Of a DNA stretch of 64,000 bases, positions 24,813-35,151 are shown in pieces (position 1 is the stretch's first letter; every line of letters begins with the position of its first letter). The notes beneath the pieces are model-generated. The model searched no databases, had not been told where the DNA came from, and was given only the letters and a program-made list of their open reading frames with translations. The stretch comes from SAT2750 sp964476375 (lineage in GTDB: Bacteria > Planctomycetota > Planctomycetia > Pirellulales > Pirellulaceae): positions 1-64,000 of the forward strand of contig CAYYZW010000116.1 in NCBI GenBank assembly GCA_964476375.1, in the 5' to 3' direction. The translations under genes were made by a program, and so were the position numbers.

Positions 24813-26231
24813 ATGAACCAGCGGACACGAAAACAGCCGAATCGCCGAAACGTCCTGCAGCTTGGAGGCGGGGTCCTGGGAGGACTGGGGCTTTCCCACC
24901 TGCTTGAAGCCCGGGCGCTTTCATCCCAGGGCAGTTCCACTCCCGACACGTCGGTGATTTTTGTCTGGCTGCCGGGCGGCCCCCCGCACATGGAAACCTA
25001 TGACATGAAGCCGGATGCGCCGGCCGATTACCGGGGCCAGTTTCGCCCCATCCAGTCCAACGTGGCCGGCATGGACGTCTGCGAGCTCCTGCCTGAGCAT
25101 GCCAGGATTGCTGACAAGTACACCCTGATCCGTTCCTGTGCCCACGAGTTTGCCGACCATGGTGGTGGCCACAAGCGGTTCCTGACCGGCCGCAAGCCGG
25201 CGACCCCCACCGGCTTCGTTAACGATGCCCCGATGGTCGGCTCGATGGCTGCCAAGATGCTCGAGGACAAGACAAATCCCAGCGGGCTCTGCAACTACAT
25301 CGTGCTTGGCAATGGCCGCGTCAACCCGATCGACGTCTTCAGTTTTGGCTCCGCCTACCTCGGTGCCGAGACGCACCCCTTCCGGATTTCCGACGACCCC
25401 AATTCCAAGGATTTCAAGGTCCAGAACCTTGCTCTCTCCAGCGGCCTGTTCGAGGAACGACTGACGGATCGCGTTTCGTTGCTGAGCGAACTGGACCAGT
25501 TGCGACGGGATGTGGACGGGAGCAGGTTGATGGACTCGATGGATACCTTTAACCAGTCGGCCCTGGCGATGATCACATCCTCCAGGGCACGCCAGGCATT
25601 TGATCTCTCCCAGGAAGAAGATTCACTGCGAGACCGCTATGGCCGTCACGAGTGGGGGCAACGTGCTATCCTGGCCCGCCGGCTGGTGGAAGCGGGAGTC
25701 CCCTGGGTGACCGTGGTGATGGAGAACCCTTACGTCTCCGGAATCCCGATGCCCAAGTGGGGCGTTTATAACTGGGACAGCCATGCCGTCAATTGTCATC
25801 TCTTCAAGGACGCCGAGGTCCGATTCCCGATCTATGACCAGGTGATCACGGCGATGGTCGAGGATCTCTATGCCCGTGGCCTGGACCGGCGAGTCCTGCT
25901 CGTGGTGACGGGTGAGTTCGGCCGAACCCCCCGGATCACCGTCCGGCCGGGCACGCAGACCAAGGTCGACCAGCCGGGGCGTGACCACTGGCCAAGTGCG
26001 ATGAGCATGCTCGTCGCCGGCGGCGGGATGCAAACGGGCCAGGTGATCGGGGCTACCAACACCAGGGGGGAAGAACCGGTCCAGCGGCCACTCACGCCGA
26101 ATGACCTCTGGGCAAGCGTCTACAAGCATCTCGGCATCAACCCCGAGCACACCTTCCCGGATCTCTCTGGTCGCCCGATGCCCATCCTGCCGTTTGGCGA
26201 GGCAATCCACGAGCTTGACGCGGTTAGCTGA
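24813..26231 (+). CDS. DUF1501 family Tat-exported protein
   Basis: A 472-aa full-length member. Tat motif NRRNVLQLGGGVLGGLGLS; then VIFVWLPGGPPHMETYDMKPDAP, CELLPEHARIADKYTLIRS, the RQAFDLSQEEDSLRDRYGRHEWGQ block, VVTGEFGRTPRI and GRDHWPSAMSMLVAGGG. No ribosome site is obvious before the ATG (CTAAACTTGAAACC). It ends 5 nt before the convergent TolB-like gene. It has no PSD1 partner next to it, unlike two others in the window. Confidence 0.93.
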   Translation: MNQRTRKQPNRRNVLQLGGGVLGGLGLSHLLEARALSSQGSSTPDTSVIFVWLPGGPPHMETYDMKPDAPADYRGQFRPIQSNVAGMDVCELLPEHARIADKYTLIRSCAHEFADHGGGHKRFLTGRKPATPTGFVNDAPMVGSMAAKMLEDKTNPSGLCNYIVLGNGRVNPIDVFSFGSAYLGAETHPFRISDDPNSKDFKVQNLALSSGLFEERLTDRVSLLSELDQLRRDVDGSRLMDSMDTFNQSALAMITSSRARQAFDLSQEEDSLRDRYGRHEWGQRAILARRLVEAGVPWVTVVMENPYVSGIPMPKWGVYNWDSHAVNCHLFKDAEVRFPIYDQVITAMVEDLYARGLDRRVLLVVTGEFGRTPRITVRPGTQTKVDQPGRDHWPSAMSMLVAGGGMQTGQVIGATNTRGEEPVQRPLTPNDLWASVYKHLGINPEHTFPDLSGRPMPILPFGEAIHELDAVS

Positions 26232-26236
26232 CTGGA

Positions 26237-27157
26237 TCAGGGACGTGAGGCGGGAACCCCCGGCCCGGGTCCATGGTAGGAAGGCACCGCCACCCGGTAG
26301 AGGTCATGCTCTCCCTCCCTTTCCGAGACAATCACCAGCGACTTTCCGTCAGGACTCCAGGCCGGGTAGTCATCCCGCTCCTCGTGCTCGGTAACCCGCT
26401 GCAGGTTGGAGCCGTCGCTGTTGACCAGGTAGACCTCGAAATTGCCGTCCCGGTGGCTGACAAAGGCAAGCCTTTTCCCATCGGGTGAAAAACGGGGTCG
26501 CAAATCCTGGAAGGGGTTCTGCGTGATCCGGGTGATCTCGCTACCATCCGGTTTCATCAGGTAAAGCTCGAAATTTCCGTCCCGCGTGGAACAGAACGCC
26601 ACCCGGCTGCCATCGGGGGAAAAATCAGGCCAGAGATTGATCCCCTTGCCCCCGGTCAGGGCCGCGCGGTTTTTTCCCTTGATATCCACCGAGAAGATGT
26701 CCTGCCTGCCCTCCTCGGCAAAGGAAAAGAGTACCAGGGAGCTGTCCGGTGAAATTGCCGGGTTACGATAACCACTAAAACCCTGTCCCGGTGCCAGCTG
26801 AACCTCGTCGGCCTGCTTCCGCGAGCTGATCACCATTCCCACGCTGAGCGCCCCGACTGCCTTGAGGTAAGCATAGTATTTTCCATCGGCCGAGTAGGCA
26901 GGATCAAATTCCTGGGCACTCACCGTCTTGTGAACCGGCGTGACCGCGCCCCCTGCAAGCTTCAGCTGCTGCAGCCGGTACAATTTGGGATCCTGGATTT
27001 CGACAAAGACCAGGTCCTCCCCCCCGTTAATAAAGACCGGGGTGAATTTCATCCGGCCGTCATGCGTGAGACGGACCGGCTCAACAGCCGCGAGCTGGCT
27101 AGCCATGGCAGCGGTAACCAGCAGGGCAACAGTCGCCTGGAGCCTAGAGCAGCCCAT
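26237..27157 (-). CDS. TolB-like (PD40) beta-propeller, secreted
   Basis: A 306-aa protein with a Sec signal (VALLVTAAMASQLAA) and at least five PD40/WD40-like repeats with the FSPDGSRVAFCSTRDGNFELYLM pattern (for example residues ~180-200, 223-243, 267-287). Propellers of this kind bind proteins or glycans; no enzyme motif is seen. Its ATG lies inside the end of the upstream DUF1501 gene (14-nt overlap), and GGAGGGAC precedes it, so the two are translationally coupled and probably function together at the cell envelope. Confidence 0.85.
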   Translation of the reverse strand: MGCSRLQATVALLVTAAMASQLAAVEPVRLTHDGRMKFTPVFINGGEDLVFVEIQDPKLYRLQQLKLAGGAVTPVHKTVSAQEFDPAYSADGKYYAYLKAVGALSVGMVISSRKQADEVQLAPGQGFSGYRNPAISPDSSLVLFSFAEEGRQDIFSVDIKGKNRAALTGGKGINLWPDFSPDGSRVAFCSTRDGNFELYLMKPDGSEITRITQNPFQDLRPRFSPDGKRLAFVSHRDGNFEVYLVNSDGSNLQRVTEHEERDDYPAWSPDGKSLVIVSEREGEHDLYRVAVPSYHGPGPGVPASRP

Positions 27158-28490
27158 CGATCACACGTCCCTCCTGAAGCACCCGCATTTCCGCACGGGC
27201 CTGGGTATCCACGCCTGCCAGCTCCGCAATCGTCGTCCCCACCATCAGCGGCGTGACAGGATCGCTGATCGGATGTTCTCCGCGTGCATCACTCATGCCG
27301 ATCACACGTCCCGGCTCGATACCCGCCCCGGCCCAGATAGAGTAATAGCACTGCGGCCAGTGGTCCCGGGCCGCACGGACATTGATTTTCGGAGTGCGGC
27401 CAAATTCCCCCATGCAGATAACCAGCGTATCATCCATCAGGCCCCGCTCGTAAAGATCATCCAGCAGCGCGCTAAAGGCACGATCGAGGATTGGGCAATG
27501 CTGATCCTGCAAAAGCTCAAAGTTATAGATATGCGTGTCCCAGCCAAACTCGAAGCCGGGCGTGATCGCTTCCACGTGCCTGGCATAGTTAAGCTGAATA
27601 TAAGGCACCCCGGCTTCCACCAGTCGCCGCGAGAGCAGGGCACTCTGCCCAAACACCGAGCGGCCGTAGCGGGCCCGGGTAGCGGGCGACTCCTGGGCCA
27701 GGTCGAACGCATCCCGGGATCTTGGATCGGTCAAAAGCTGGTAGGCCTGGCGGGACGTCCTGTTCCAGGAAGCGACATCACGTGCATCCAGCGCTCGCGG
27801 GACGCCTTCAAGCTGTTGTTGTAACTGGCGACGATCGGAAATCCGTAACGGGTTGATATCCTCCAGCAGTTTCAGTGCCGGCATGTTCACGTCCCCCCGC
27901 TCGGAACAGCCCACCATGAACGGATCATAAACCGATCCCAGTGTTCCACCGCCATAGGCCTCGATTTTCCGGGCACCGTCCATCACCGTCCCATTGGCAA
28001 TCGACATGAAGGCGGGCAGGCGGCCGGCAGATCCACGGTGCTTGGCCACAATCGACCCAAAGTTGGGCTGCACCGGCTTGGGATTCTCCTCGAACCCGGA
28101 GAGCGCCACGGTCCCCGCATCCGGGTGGCCAGGAGCACTGGTCACGTGGTTACGAAGCAGCGTGTAACGGTCACTGCGGCTGGCCATCCGCGGTAACATC
28201 TCGGTGAAATGGACGCCCGGGGTACGGGTCGGGATACTGGCAAAAGGCCCACGGTATTCGGCAGGAGCATCTGGCTTGGGGTCACATGTATCCAGGTGGC
28301 TCGGCGCCCCCCAGAGAAACACAAACAGTACCGACTTGGCCCGCGGTGGCGCACCATTACGATCCTGGATCGCTGCTTCACCCAGCCGGGACATTCCCAG
28401 CCCCAGTGGTATGGCACTGGAAAGCTGCAGGAACGAGCGACGGCTGATACCACTGCATGTTCGTGTTGGGAAGCTACCGATGTTCAACAT
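27144..28490 (-). CDS. DUF1501 family Tat-exported protein
   Basis: A 448-aa full-length member with Tat motif SRRSFLQLSSAIPLGLGMS. Landmarks: SVLFVFLWGAPSHLDTCDPKPDAP, TEMLPRMASRSDRYTLLRN, the RARYGRSVFGQSALL block, VICMGEFGRTPKI and AARDHWPQCYYSIWAGAG. It is overlapped at its 3' end by the TolB-like gene. Divergent to it lies the PSD1 gene at 28781. Confidence 0.93.
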   Translation of the reverse strand: MLNIGSFPTRTCSGISRRSFLQLSSAIPLGLGMSRLGEAAIQDRNGAPPRAKSVLFVFLWGAPSHLDTCDPKPDAPAEYRGPFASIPTRTPGVHFTEMLPRMASRSDRYTLLRNHVTSAPGHPDAGTVALSGFEENPKPVQPNFGSIVAKHRGSAGRLPAFMSIANGTVMDGARKIEAYGGGTLGSVYDPFMVGCSERGDVNMPALKLLEDINPLRISDRRQLQQQLEGVPRALDARDVASWNRTSRQAYQLLTDPRSRDAFDLAQESPATRARYGRSVFGQSALLSRRLVEAGVPYIQLNYARHVEAITPGFEFGWDTHIYNFELLQDQHCPILDRAFSALLDDLYERGLMDDTLVICMGEFGRTPKINVRAARDHWPQCYYSIWAGAGIEPGRVIGMSDARGEHPISDPVTPLMVGTTIAELAGVDTQARAEMRVLQEGRVIDGLL

Positions 28491-28780
28491 GATCCTGCGT
28501 CAACTCCGGAAATCACCTGCCATGCTCCCTCTACCGGCTTTATTGTAGCAGACAGAAATGGGGCACTTCTCCCATCCTGGAAAAGTAAAAGTCCTTGAAA
28601 ACAGGAGCCAGGGCGCAGGTTTTTCCACCTGGCAAGGAAGATCCCGGCTGCCTGTTCAAGGCGATAAAGATGCTCCGGAAATGGTCCTCGTGGTCTCTGT
28701 TGCGGCAATGGAAACGGTGTCCTATAAACGACTTTGTGACAGTCACGAGTTTCCTTCCCTCGCCCCTGGCCTCCCTCCCG

Positions 28781-31681
28781 ATGACCGGTCCATCTCAAAT
28801 TTTTGCCCTGCTCACTCTCCTCTCCTGGATCCTGCCCGGACTCCCGTCCCTGGCCATCGCGGATTCAGAGGTTCGCTACGAGAAGGATATCCGGCCGATC
28901 CTCAAGGCCCACTGTTTCCAGTGCCACGGAGAAGCGGGAAAGCGGGAGGGTGGGCTGGACCTGCGGCTCCGCCGGTTGATCGTGACCGGAGGAGAATCCG
29001 GACCGGCAATCATCCCGGGCAAGGTGGCCGAAAGCCATCTTGTGGATCGCATCCGGAGTGGTGAAATGCCCCCGGAAGAGGGATCCCTGGACGAGGAAGA
29101 AATAAACCTGATCGCACGCTGGGTTGCTGGCGGGGCCCCGACCGCCAGGCCCGAACCAGAAACCCTTGGCGAGGAACCCTATTTCACCGAGGAGGATTAT
29201 GGCTGGTGGTCCTTCCAGCCGATCATCCGACGCGCTGTCCCCCGGCAGGGAAACTCCACGGTGAAAACACCCGTTGACGCTTTCCTGTTGTCACGCCTCG
29301 AGCAGCTCGATCCTGGACTTGGGTTTTCTCGCCTGGCCGACAGGCCCACGCTGATTCGCCGGGCAACGATCAACCTGCTGGGCCTCCCACCCACACCAGG
29401 CGAGGTGGCCAGCTTCCAGGAAGATACGAGCCCACTGGCATGGCAGAAAGTCATTGACCGGCTTCTCGCCTCGCCGCACTATGGCGAACGATGGGGACGA
29501 CACTGGCTGGACGTGGCCGGCTATGCCGATTCGGAAGGCTACACGGATGCCGACCCGGTGCGTGAGAATGCTTACCGCTACCGGGACTACGTGATTCGCA
29601 GCCTGAACCAGGACAAGCCCCTGGACAGGTTCATCATTGAACAGCTGGCCGGGGACGAGCTGGTTGGTGAGCAGGGAGCAGAACTCACTCCCGAGGTAGT
29701 CGAAAAACTAACCGCCACGGGATTTCTCAGGATGGTTCCGGACGGAACCGGGTCCAACGTCAACCAGGGACTGGCACGAAACCAGGTCATCGCCGACACG
29801 ATCCAGGTGGTCGGGACATCGCTGCTGGGGATGTCGATTCATTGTGCCCAGTGCCATGACCATCGTTACGATCCCATTTCCCAGCTGGACTACTACCGCT
29901 TCCGTGCGATTTTTGAGCCAGCCCTGAACTGGAAAAACTGGAAAGCCCCGTCGGCACGACAGGTCTCGCTCTACACCGAGGAGAACAAGGCCACACGAGA
30001 CCGCATCGAGGCCAGGGCAAAAGAGGTCGACCAGCAGCGCCAGACCAAGGTTGACTTTTACATTGCACGCACCCTGCACCAGGAACTGCTGATGGTCAAA
30101 GAGCCGGTTCGCCAGCCCCTGCAGGCTGCCTTCCAGGCTGCTGCTGGAGAGCGGACCGACGAGCAGAAACAGCTGCTGGAGGACTATCCCAACGTCGGCA
30201 AGATCAGCGGCGGGGCACTTTACCTCTACGAGCGGCGGCGAGAGGCCCGTGCCAAGGACCTGGAATCCCGCCGCGGCGAGAAGGAACGCCTGGCGATCGA
30301 GGCGCTGGTGAGTAGAGAGCTCGAAGCGATTCCTGCTGGCGAACAGCAGGCTGTCCGCGCCGCACTGGACACGGCCGGCGATGATCGCACCGCTGCAGAG
30401 CAGCAACTCCTCGCCCGCTATCCCCAGGTTATCGTTACCGCCAAGACACTGGCCGAGCAGGAACCGGGCACCGTGATGATGCTGGATGCCTACACGAAGG
30501 CGGCCGAGGAAATCCGCAAGGGTCGCATCGTCGAAGAATTGAAAGAGCTGGCGGACAGCGCCGCTGAAATCCGCACCACGATCCCGCGGGAACGCTTCAT
30601 CCGTGCTCTCCAGGAAGACCCAGGAACCGTTCCAGAGACCTTTCTTTTCGCCCGGGGTGACCACGAGCAACCGAAGCAGGAAGTTTCCGCCGCATCACTC
30701 ACTATTCTTGGGCCAGAGAACGGGGTTCCGGCCAATAACGAGGCCATGGCCACATCCGGCCGCCGGCTGGCCCTGGCCCGGCAGTTGACCAGCGGAAAGC
30801 ATCCCCTGGTGGCACGGGTCCTGGCCAATCGTATCTGGATGCACCATTTTGGCCGCGGGCTGGTAAATTCTCCAGCTGATTTCGGCATGCTGGGAGAGCG
30901 GCCCACGCACCCGGACCTGCTCGACTGGCTGGCGGATGAACTGGTCCGCTCCGGCTGGAGCGTGAAACACATCCACAGGCTGATTCTCTGCTCGACCGCC
31001 TTCCAGCAATCAGCGCATGCCAGTAGTGCCCTGCAGGAAGCCGACCCGGACAACCGCTACTACGGCAGGATGGCAATTCGCCGTCTGGATGCCGAAAGCC
31101 TGCGAGACTCGGTGCTGGCGGTGAGTGGTTCGCTGAACAAGAAACTCTACGGGGACCCGGTACCCGTGATGGAAGACGAGGTCGGCCAGATCGTGATCGG
31201 CAAGGAAAACCTCGATGGAGAACGCAAGCCCACGGCAGCCATTAACCTGGAGGGGGAAGAGTACCGCCGCAGCATCTATATCCAGGTTCGAAGGAGTCGA
31301 CCGCTGGCCACACTCGAGTTCTTTGACTCTGCTGTCGTCACGCCCAACTGCCCAAAGCGGAACTCCTCGAATGTGACCCCGCAGTCCCTGATGATGATGA
31401 ACAGTGACTTTGCACTCAAGTACTCCGAGCGGTTTGCCCGGCGACTCCAGGCAGAAGCGGCCGGATCGGTGAAAGAACAACTGCTGCGGGGCTGGCAACT
31501 GGCTCTCGGCAGGCCCCCGCTGGCAGAGGAACTTGCCGCCGCGGAAAAGTTCCTTGCCATGCAACAGCAGGCACTGCAAGAATCATCCGAAGAGAAAGAA
31601 ACTGCTGTCCTCCAGTTCCAGGCACTCGCATCGTTCTGCCAGGTCCTGATCAGTTCCAGCCGCTTTGTTTACGTGGAGTAA
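28781..31681 (+). CDS. PSD1 family protein: cytochrome c, DUF1549, DUF1553
   Basis: A 966-aa Planctomycete cytochrome-domain protein. A signal peptide (QIFALLTLLSWILPGLPSLAIA) is followed by a PSCyt1 haem site CFQCH (Cys45, Cys48, His49). DUF1549 follows (PVDAFLLSRLEQLDPGLG, RRATINLLGLPPT, GERWGRHWLDVAGYADSEG, and a second CAQCHDHRYDPIS site). A Gln/Glu/Arg-rich helical stretch (~residues 400-640) comes next, then DUF1553 (ARVLANRIWMHHFGRGLV, PTHPDLLDWLADE, TPQSLMMMNSDF). In-frame ATGs at 28595 and 28670 would add up to 62 residues; 28781 gives the correct signal peptide but has no clear ribosome site. It is paired 7 nt upstream of a DUF1501 gene, the standard arrangement. Function is unknown. 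Confidence 0.88.
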   Translation: MTGPSQIFALLTLLSWILPGLPSLAIADSEVRYEKDIRPILKAHCFQCHGEAGKREGGLDLRLRRLIVTGGESGPAIIPGKVAESHLVDRIRSGEMPPEEGSLDEEEINLIARWVAGGAPTARPEPETLGEEPYFTEEDYGWWSFQPIIRRAVPRQGNSTVKTPVDAFLLSRLEQLDPGLGFSRLADRPTLIRRATINLLGLPPTPGEVASFQEDTSPLAWQKVIDRLLASPHYGERWGRHWLDVAGYADSEGYTDADPVRENAYRYRDYVIRSLNQDKPLDRFIIEQLAGDELVGEQGAELTPEVVEKLTATGFLRMVPDGTGSNVNQGLARNQVIADTIQVVGTSLLGMSIHCAQCHDHRYDPISQLDYYRFRAIFEPALNWKNWKAPSARQVSLYTEENKATRDRIEARAKEVDQQRQTKVDFYIARTLHQELLMVKEPVRQPLQAAFQAAAGERTDEQKQLLEDYPNVGKISGGALYLYERRREARAKDLESRRGEKERLAIEALVSRELEAIPAGEQQAVRAALDTAGDDRTAAEQQLLARYPQVIVTAKTLAEQEPGTVMMLDAYTKAAEEIRKGRIVEELKELADSAAEIRTTIPRERFIRALQEDPGTVPETFLFARGDHEQPKQEVSAASLTILGPENGVPANNEAMATSGRRLALARQLTSGKHPLVARVLANRIWMHHFGRGLVNSPADFGMLGERPTHPDLLDWLADELVRSGWSVKHIHRLILCSTAFQQSAHASSALQEADPDNRYYGRMAIRRLDAESLRDSVLAVSGSLNKKLYGDPVPVMEDEVGQIVIGKENLDGERKPTAAINLEGEEYRRSIYIQVRRSRPLATLEFFDSAVVTPNCPKRNSSNVTPQSLMMMNSDFALKYSERFARRLQAEAAGSVKEQLLRGWQLALGRPPLAEELAAAEKFLAMQQQALQESSEEKETAVLQFQALASFCQVLISSSRFVYVE

Positions 31682-31688
31682 CCCTGCC

Positions 31689-33122
31689 ATGGATCGACGC
31701 CATTTTTTTCGGGGAGGCCTCTTTGGGCTTGCGCCGTTTGCCCTGGCAACGCTTCTCAAGCAGGAGCAGGCATCTGCCAAGCCGGTCAAGCCAAACCTGC
31801 AGCCACGTGATTTCACACTGCAGGACAGGCCACCCCATTTCCAGCCACGGGCCAGGGCAATGATCTCGCTGTTCATGCAGGGGGGGCCAAGCCAGGTCGA
31901 CCTGCTGGATCCCAAGCCCACACTGACACGAATGGATGGCAAGGATTTTCCGGGCAAGATCAAGTACGACGATGTCGGTGGAGCCAGCACAAAAATCCTT
32001 GGCAGCCCCTGGAAGTTCCGGGCACATGGTGAATCTCGCATCGAGGTCTCCGAGCTCCTCCCCCATACCTCGCGTATCGTCGATGACATCACCGTGATTC
32101 GCTCGATGCACACCGGCGTGAACAATCACGGGCAATCGATCCATGCCATGAACTCGGGACGTATCCAGCAGGGCAGGCCATCCCTGGGAAGCTGGCTGAC
32201 CTATGCCCTGGGAGCCGAAACAGAAAACCTCCCGTCCTTCGTGGCAATGAGCGATCCTCGCGGCCTGCCGGTCGAGGGCGTCCTGAACTGGTCCAACGGG
32301 TGGCTTCCCTCGATCTACCAGGGAACCGTGATCCGTTCCCGCGAACCGCGAATACTGAACCTCGTCCCCCCACCCCACCAGCGGGGCAGGGTACAGAGAA
32401 ATTACCTGGACCTTCTAGGCCAGTTAAACCAGCAGCAACTCAAGCAGTACCCGGGTAACTCGGAGCTGGCAGCACGGATCAGCAACTATGAACTGGCAGC
32501 CCGCATGCAGACCGCTGCCAGCGAGGCACTGGACCTGTCCCGGGAAACCATGGCGACCCAGCAGATGTACGGCATCCATGACGAAAACGAGGATGCAGCC
32601 GAGTATGGACGGCGCTGCCTGATCGCCCGACGGCTGGTTGAACGCGGGGTCCGCTTTGTTCAGATCTACACCAAGAACCAGTACTGGGATCACCACGGCA
32701 GCATCCTCTCCTCGCTTCCTGCATCCTGCCGGAAAACCGACCGTGCGGCGGCAGCCCTGGTAACCGACCTGAAACAGCGAGGCCTGCTCGACAGCACCGT
32801 GGTGCACTGGGGCGGAGAGATGGGGAGACTGCCCGTCATCCAGAACGATGCCGGGCGGGAGAAAGTCGGCCGGGACCATAACACCTACGGATTTACCATG
32901 TGGGTCGCCGGGGGTGGGTTCCGGGGTGGAATGACCTACGGGGAAACCGATGAATTCGGGCACCGGGCCGTCACGGATATCGTCAACCATTACGATTACC
33001 ATGCCACCCTGATGCACCTCTTTGGACTGCATGCCGAGGAGGTGGTCTTCAAGCGAAACGGCCGGGAAGCCTCGCTGGTCGATGGACAGGGTGGCCAGAT
33101 CGTCAGTGACATCCTCCGCTGA
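31689..33122 (+). CDS. DUF1501 family Tat-exported protein (partner of upstream PSD1)
   Basis: A 477-aa full-length member. Start 31689 gives Met-Asp-Arg-Arg-His-Phe-Phe, a Tat motif at the extreme N-terminus, with GGAG about 11 nt upstream; the ATG at 31665 overlaps the PSD1 stop. Landmarks: MISLFMQGGPSQVDLLDPKP, SELLPHTSRIVDDITVIRS, a QMYGIHDENEDAAEYGRRC block, HWGGEMGRLPVI and VGRDHNTYGFTMWVAGGG. This subgroup has VGRDHN rather than GRDHW, as is frequent in PSD1-linked members. The 7-nt spacing supports a two-gene unit. Confidence 0.93.
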   Translation: MDRRHFFRGGLFGLAPFALATLLKQEQASAKPVKPNLQPRDFTLQDRPPHFQPRARAMISLFMQGGPSQVDLLDPKPTLTRMDGKDFPGKIKYDDVGGASTKILGSPWKFRAHGESRIEVSELLPHTSRIVDDITVIRSMHTGVNNHGQSIHAMNSGRIQQGRPSLGSWLTYALGAETENLPSFVAMSDPRGLPVEGVLNWSNGWLPSIYQGTVIRSREPRILNLVPPPHQRGRVQRNYLDLLGQLNQQQLKQYPGNSELAARISNYELAARMQTAASEALDLSRETMATQQMYGIHDENEDAAEYGRRCLIARRLVERGVRFVQIYTKNQYWDHHGSILSSLPASCRKTDRAAAALVTDLKQRGLLDSTVVHWGGEMGRLPVIQNDAGREKVGRDHNTYGFTMWVAGGGFRGGMTYGETDEFGHRAVTDIVNHYDYHATLMHLFGLHAEEVVFKRNGREASLVDGQGGQIVSDILR

Positions 33123-33153
33123 CTTCTCGCCAAACAAGAAAGCCTCACGCCCG

Positions 33154-35118
33154 ATGGTGAAACACATCCTGCACAGATACCTGCCGGCAGTTTTCCTCGT
33201 CCTCGGCATCGGTCGCATCGCGCCGGCTGAAACCATCCCCGAGCTCCCCCTGCCCGACGGTTGGACCTGGATCGCGGCAACCGACAATGAACGGGTCCAG
33301 GCAATCGGCGAGTGGAAGCCTGATCGCTTTCGCTTTGCCCATGCCGAACATCTTCATACCACCGACGGGGATTCCAGCCTCCTGGTCAAGTTTTCGGGAA
33401 CGGCCGTCGGCCTGCGACTGGGGGGACAGAACACGCCTGCCTATTCCGGCCAGGGTGGGCCCAGCCTGGGACGCCTGGTCTGTCACGTCGATGGCAAGCG
33501 GGTGGCATCCTTCCGGACCGGTTCATCTGGCAGGGAGGTCCTGCTGGCAACCGGGCTGGCAGAGGGAGACCACGAGCTGACACTCAAACACCAGATCGAT
33601 CGAGGCCAGTCAGGGTGCCGTGTGGAAGGATTTTTCTCCTGCCGGCAGGATCCCGGACTGGTCACCTTTTCCGTGCAGGGGGAGAAGCAGGCCTTCCTGG
33701 TCGGCGTGAGGGCCACGATCCGGCACGAGGACAAGCGGGTTCGGAGCGTGATCGCCCGAAACTGGCTCAATGGCGACTGCAGCCTGCTGGTACCGGCAGG
33801 AAAGGATTACTCGCTGCAGGTCGAGGCCACCGGCTGGATGCCGTCACGCGTCACGGATCTCTCCGTGACCGCAGGATCCACGACCCGCGGCCCGCCACTG
33901 TACCTCACTCGTGATCCTGCTACCGAGCAGCAGCGATTCCGTTTTCCAGCCCTGAACCGGCAGGCAATCCGGATGCCCGGGGAATCATTCCGGGCCCGTT
34001 TCCTCGGATTTGACACCACGATCACGCAGGTCCGGATCGTGCGGTCTCACGGCCCGGCGACTTTCTCCCGGCTGCTCGACTTCAGCGAAGACGAAAAGGC
34101 CGCCTACTACTACGACCGCGAGGTGACTGCCCGCATCCCGGCCAGTACTCCCCCGGGGATCTATGACCTGGAAGTCACCGTTGAGGGCGGCCGGCGCACC
34201 GGCCTCTGCCGATCTCCCCGAAGCGTGGTGGTCGTGTCGAAATATCCTACCCGGCCGGTCCTGGTCAGCTTTGGCCACCTCGACACTAACGGCCAGTACC
34301 AGGCCGAATACCTCTCCCGGATCGCGGATATTGCCAACCTGGCCGGAGCGGACATGGTGCTCAACAGCAACGCTGTCAATGCGGCCTATATCTCGGGTGC
34401 CCTCTCCGGCCTGCAGGTACCTTACGTGGTGAACTTCGGTAATCACCAGGTCCATGGCCACGAGCAGTGGTACGGGGACCCGGTGGGAATGGTCCGCTTT
34501 GGCCCCCACCTGGCAGTCCTGAATTTCGGCCATCCCTGGCACCACGAAACAGCAGCCGCGGAGAAACTTCTTACCGAGAGCCGCGATGCCACGATCAAGG
34601 TGATCAATGCCTTTGAAGCAAACGCCCGGCCGGAACTGCTGGACAGTCACTCGATTGCCCTGATCCATGATGCTCACGGGATCGGAGAGAAAGTGATGGA
34701 GATTGGCACCACCCCCACCCTGCGGGCAGGCAAGTCCAGCTCCACCAGCTTCCGGGTCATCCGCTTTGACGACCACAGGGTGATCTCGGCAACCTACCAG
34801 GGGGATCCCACGGCACCCTTCCCGCTGGACCGTAACGAGCTGCCGCCCCTGCGAGTGCGTTTCCAGCCAGCCAACGACGGCGCAGCCCGCACCGTGACGG
34901 TCCAGGTCACCAACGATTACAAGCAGGCATTCCCACGGGCCCGTGCTACCGTCCTGCTTCCGGCCATCCGCGATTACGACGTGGCAGGAACAGGAGAGTG
35001 CGAGGTGGAATCGACCAGCCTCAGTGACGACCAGCAGTACCTGGAACTCGTCCTCCGCTTCGACCTGGCCGCCGAGAGTGAACGGACAGTGGTCGTATCG
35101 AATGAAAAAACAAAATAA
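33154..35118 (+). CDS. Secreted protein with degenerate metallophosphoesterase-like domain
   Basis: A 654-aa protein with a Sec signal (VKHILHRYLPAVFLVLGIGRIAPA); the start at 33154 is set by this signal, as no ribosome site is clear. Residues ~25-190 are beta-rich, with a glycan-binding or esterase-accessory look. Residues ~370-510 follow the order of calcineurin-like phosphoesterases, but key ligands are altered: GHLDT where D-x-H is expected (~370), NSNAVN where GDxxD is expected, GNHQ instead of GNHD (~429), and HDAHG near 505. A C-terminal beta domain ends the protein. It probably binds rather than hydrolyses, but this is inference. It lies 31 nt after the DUF1501 gene. Confidence 0.6.
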   Translation: MVKHILHRYLPAVFLVLGIGRIAPAETIPELPLPDGWTWIAATDNERVQAIGEWKPDRFRFAHAEHLHTTDGDSSLLVKFSGTAVGLRLGGQNTPAYSGQGGPSLGRLVCHVDGKRVASFRTGSSGREVLLATGLAEGDHELTLKHQIDRGQSGCRVEGFFSCRQDPGLVTFSVQGEKQAFLVGVRATIRHEDKRVRSVIARNWLNGDCSLLVPAGKDYSLQVEATGWMPSRVTDLSVTAGSTTRGPPLYLTRDPATEQQRFRFPALNRQAIRMPGESFRARFLGFDTTITQVRIVRSHGPATFSRLLDFSEDEKAAYYYDREVTARIPASTPPGIYDLEVTVEGGRRTGLCRSPRSVVVVSKYPTRPVLVSFGHLDTNGQYQAEYLSRIADIANLAGADMVLNSNAVNAAYISGALSGLQVPYVVNFGNHQVHGHEQWYGDPVGMVRFGPHLAVLNFGHPWHHETAAAEKLLTESRDATIKVINAFEANARPELLDSHSIALIHDAHGIGEKVMEIGTTPTLRAGKSSSTSFRVIRFDDHRVISATYQGDPTAPFPLDRNELPPLRVRFQPANDGAARTVTVQVTNDYKQAFPRARATVLLPAIRDYDVAGTGECEVESTSLSDDQQYLELVLRFDLAAESERTVVVSNEKTK

Positions 35119-35151
35119 CGTGTAATCCCGCTTGATCTCCTGACTGCTCCC

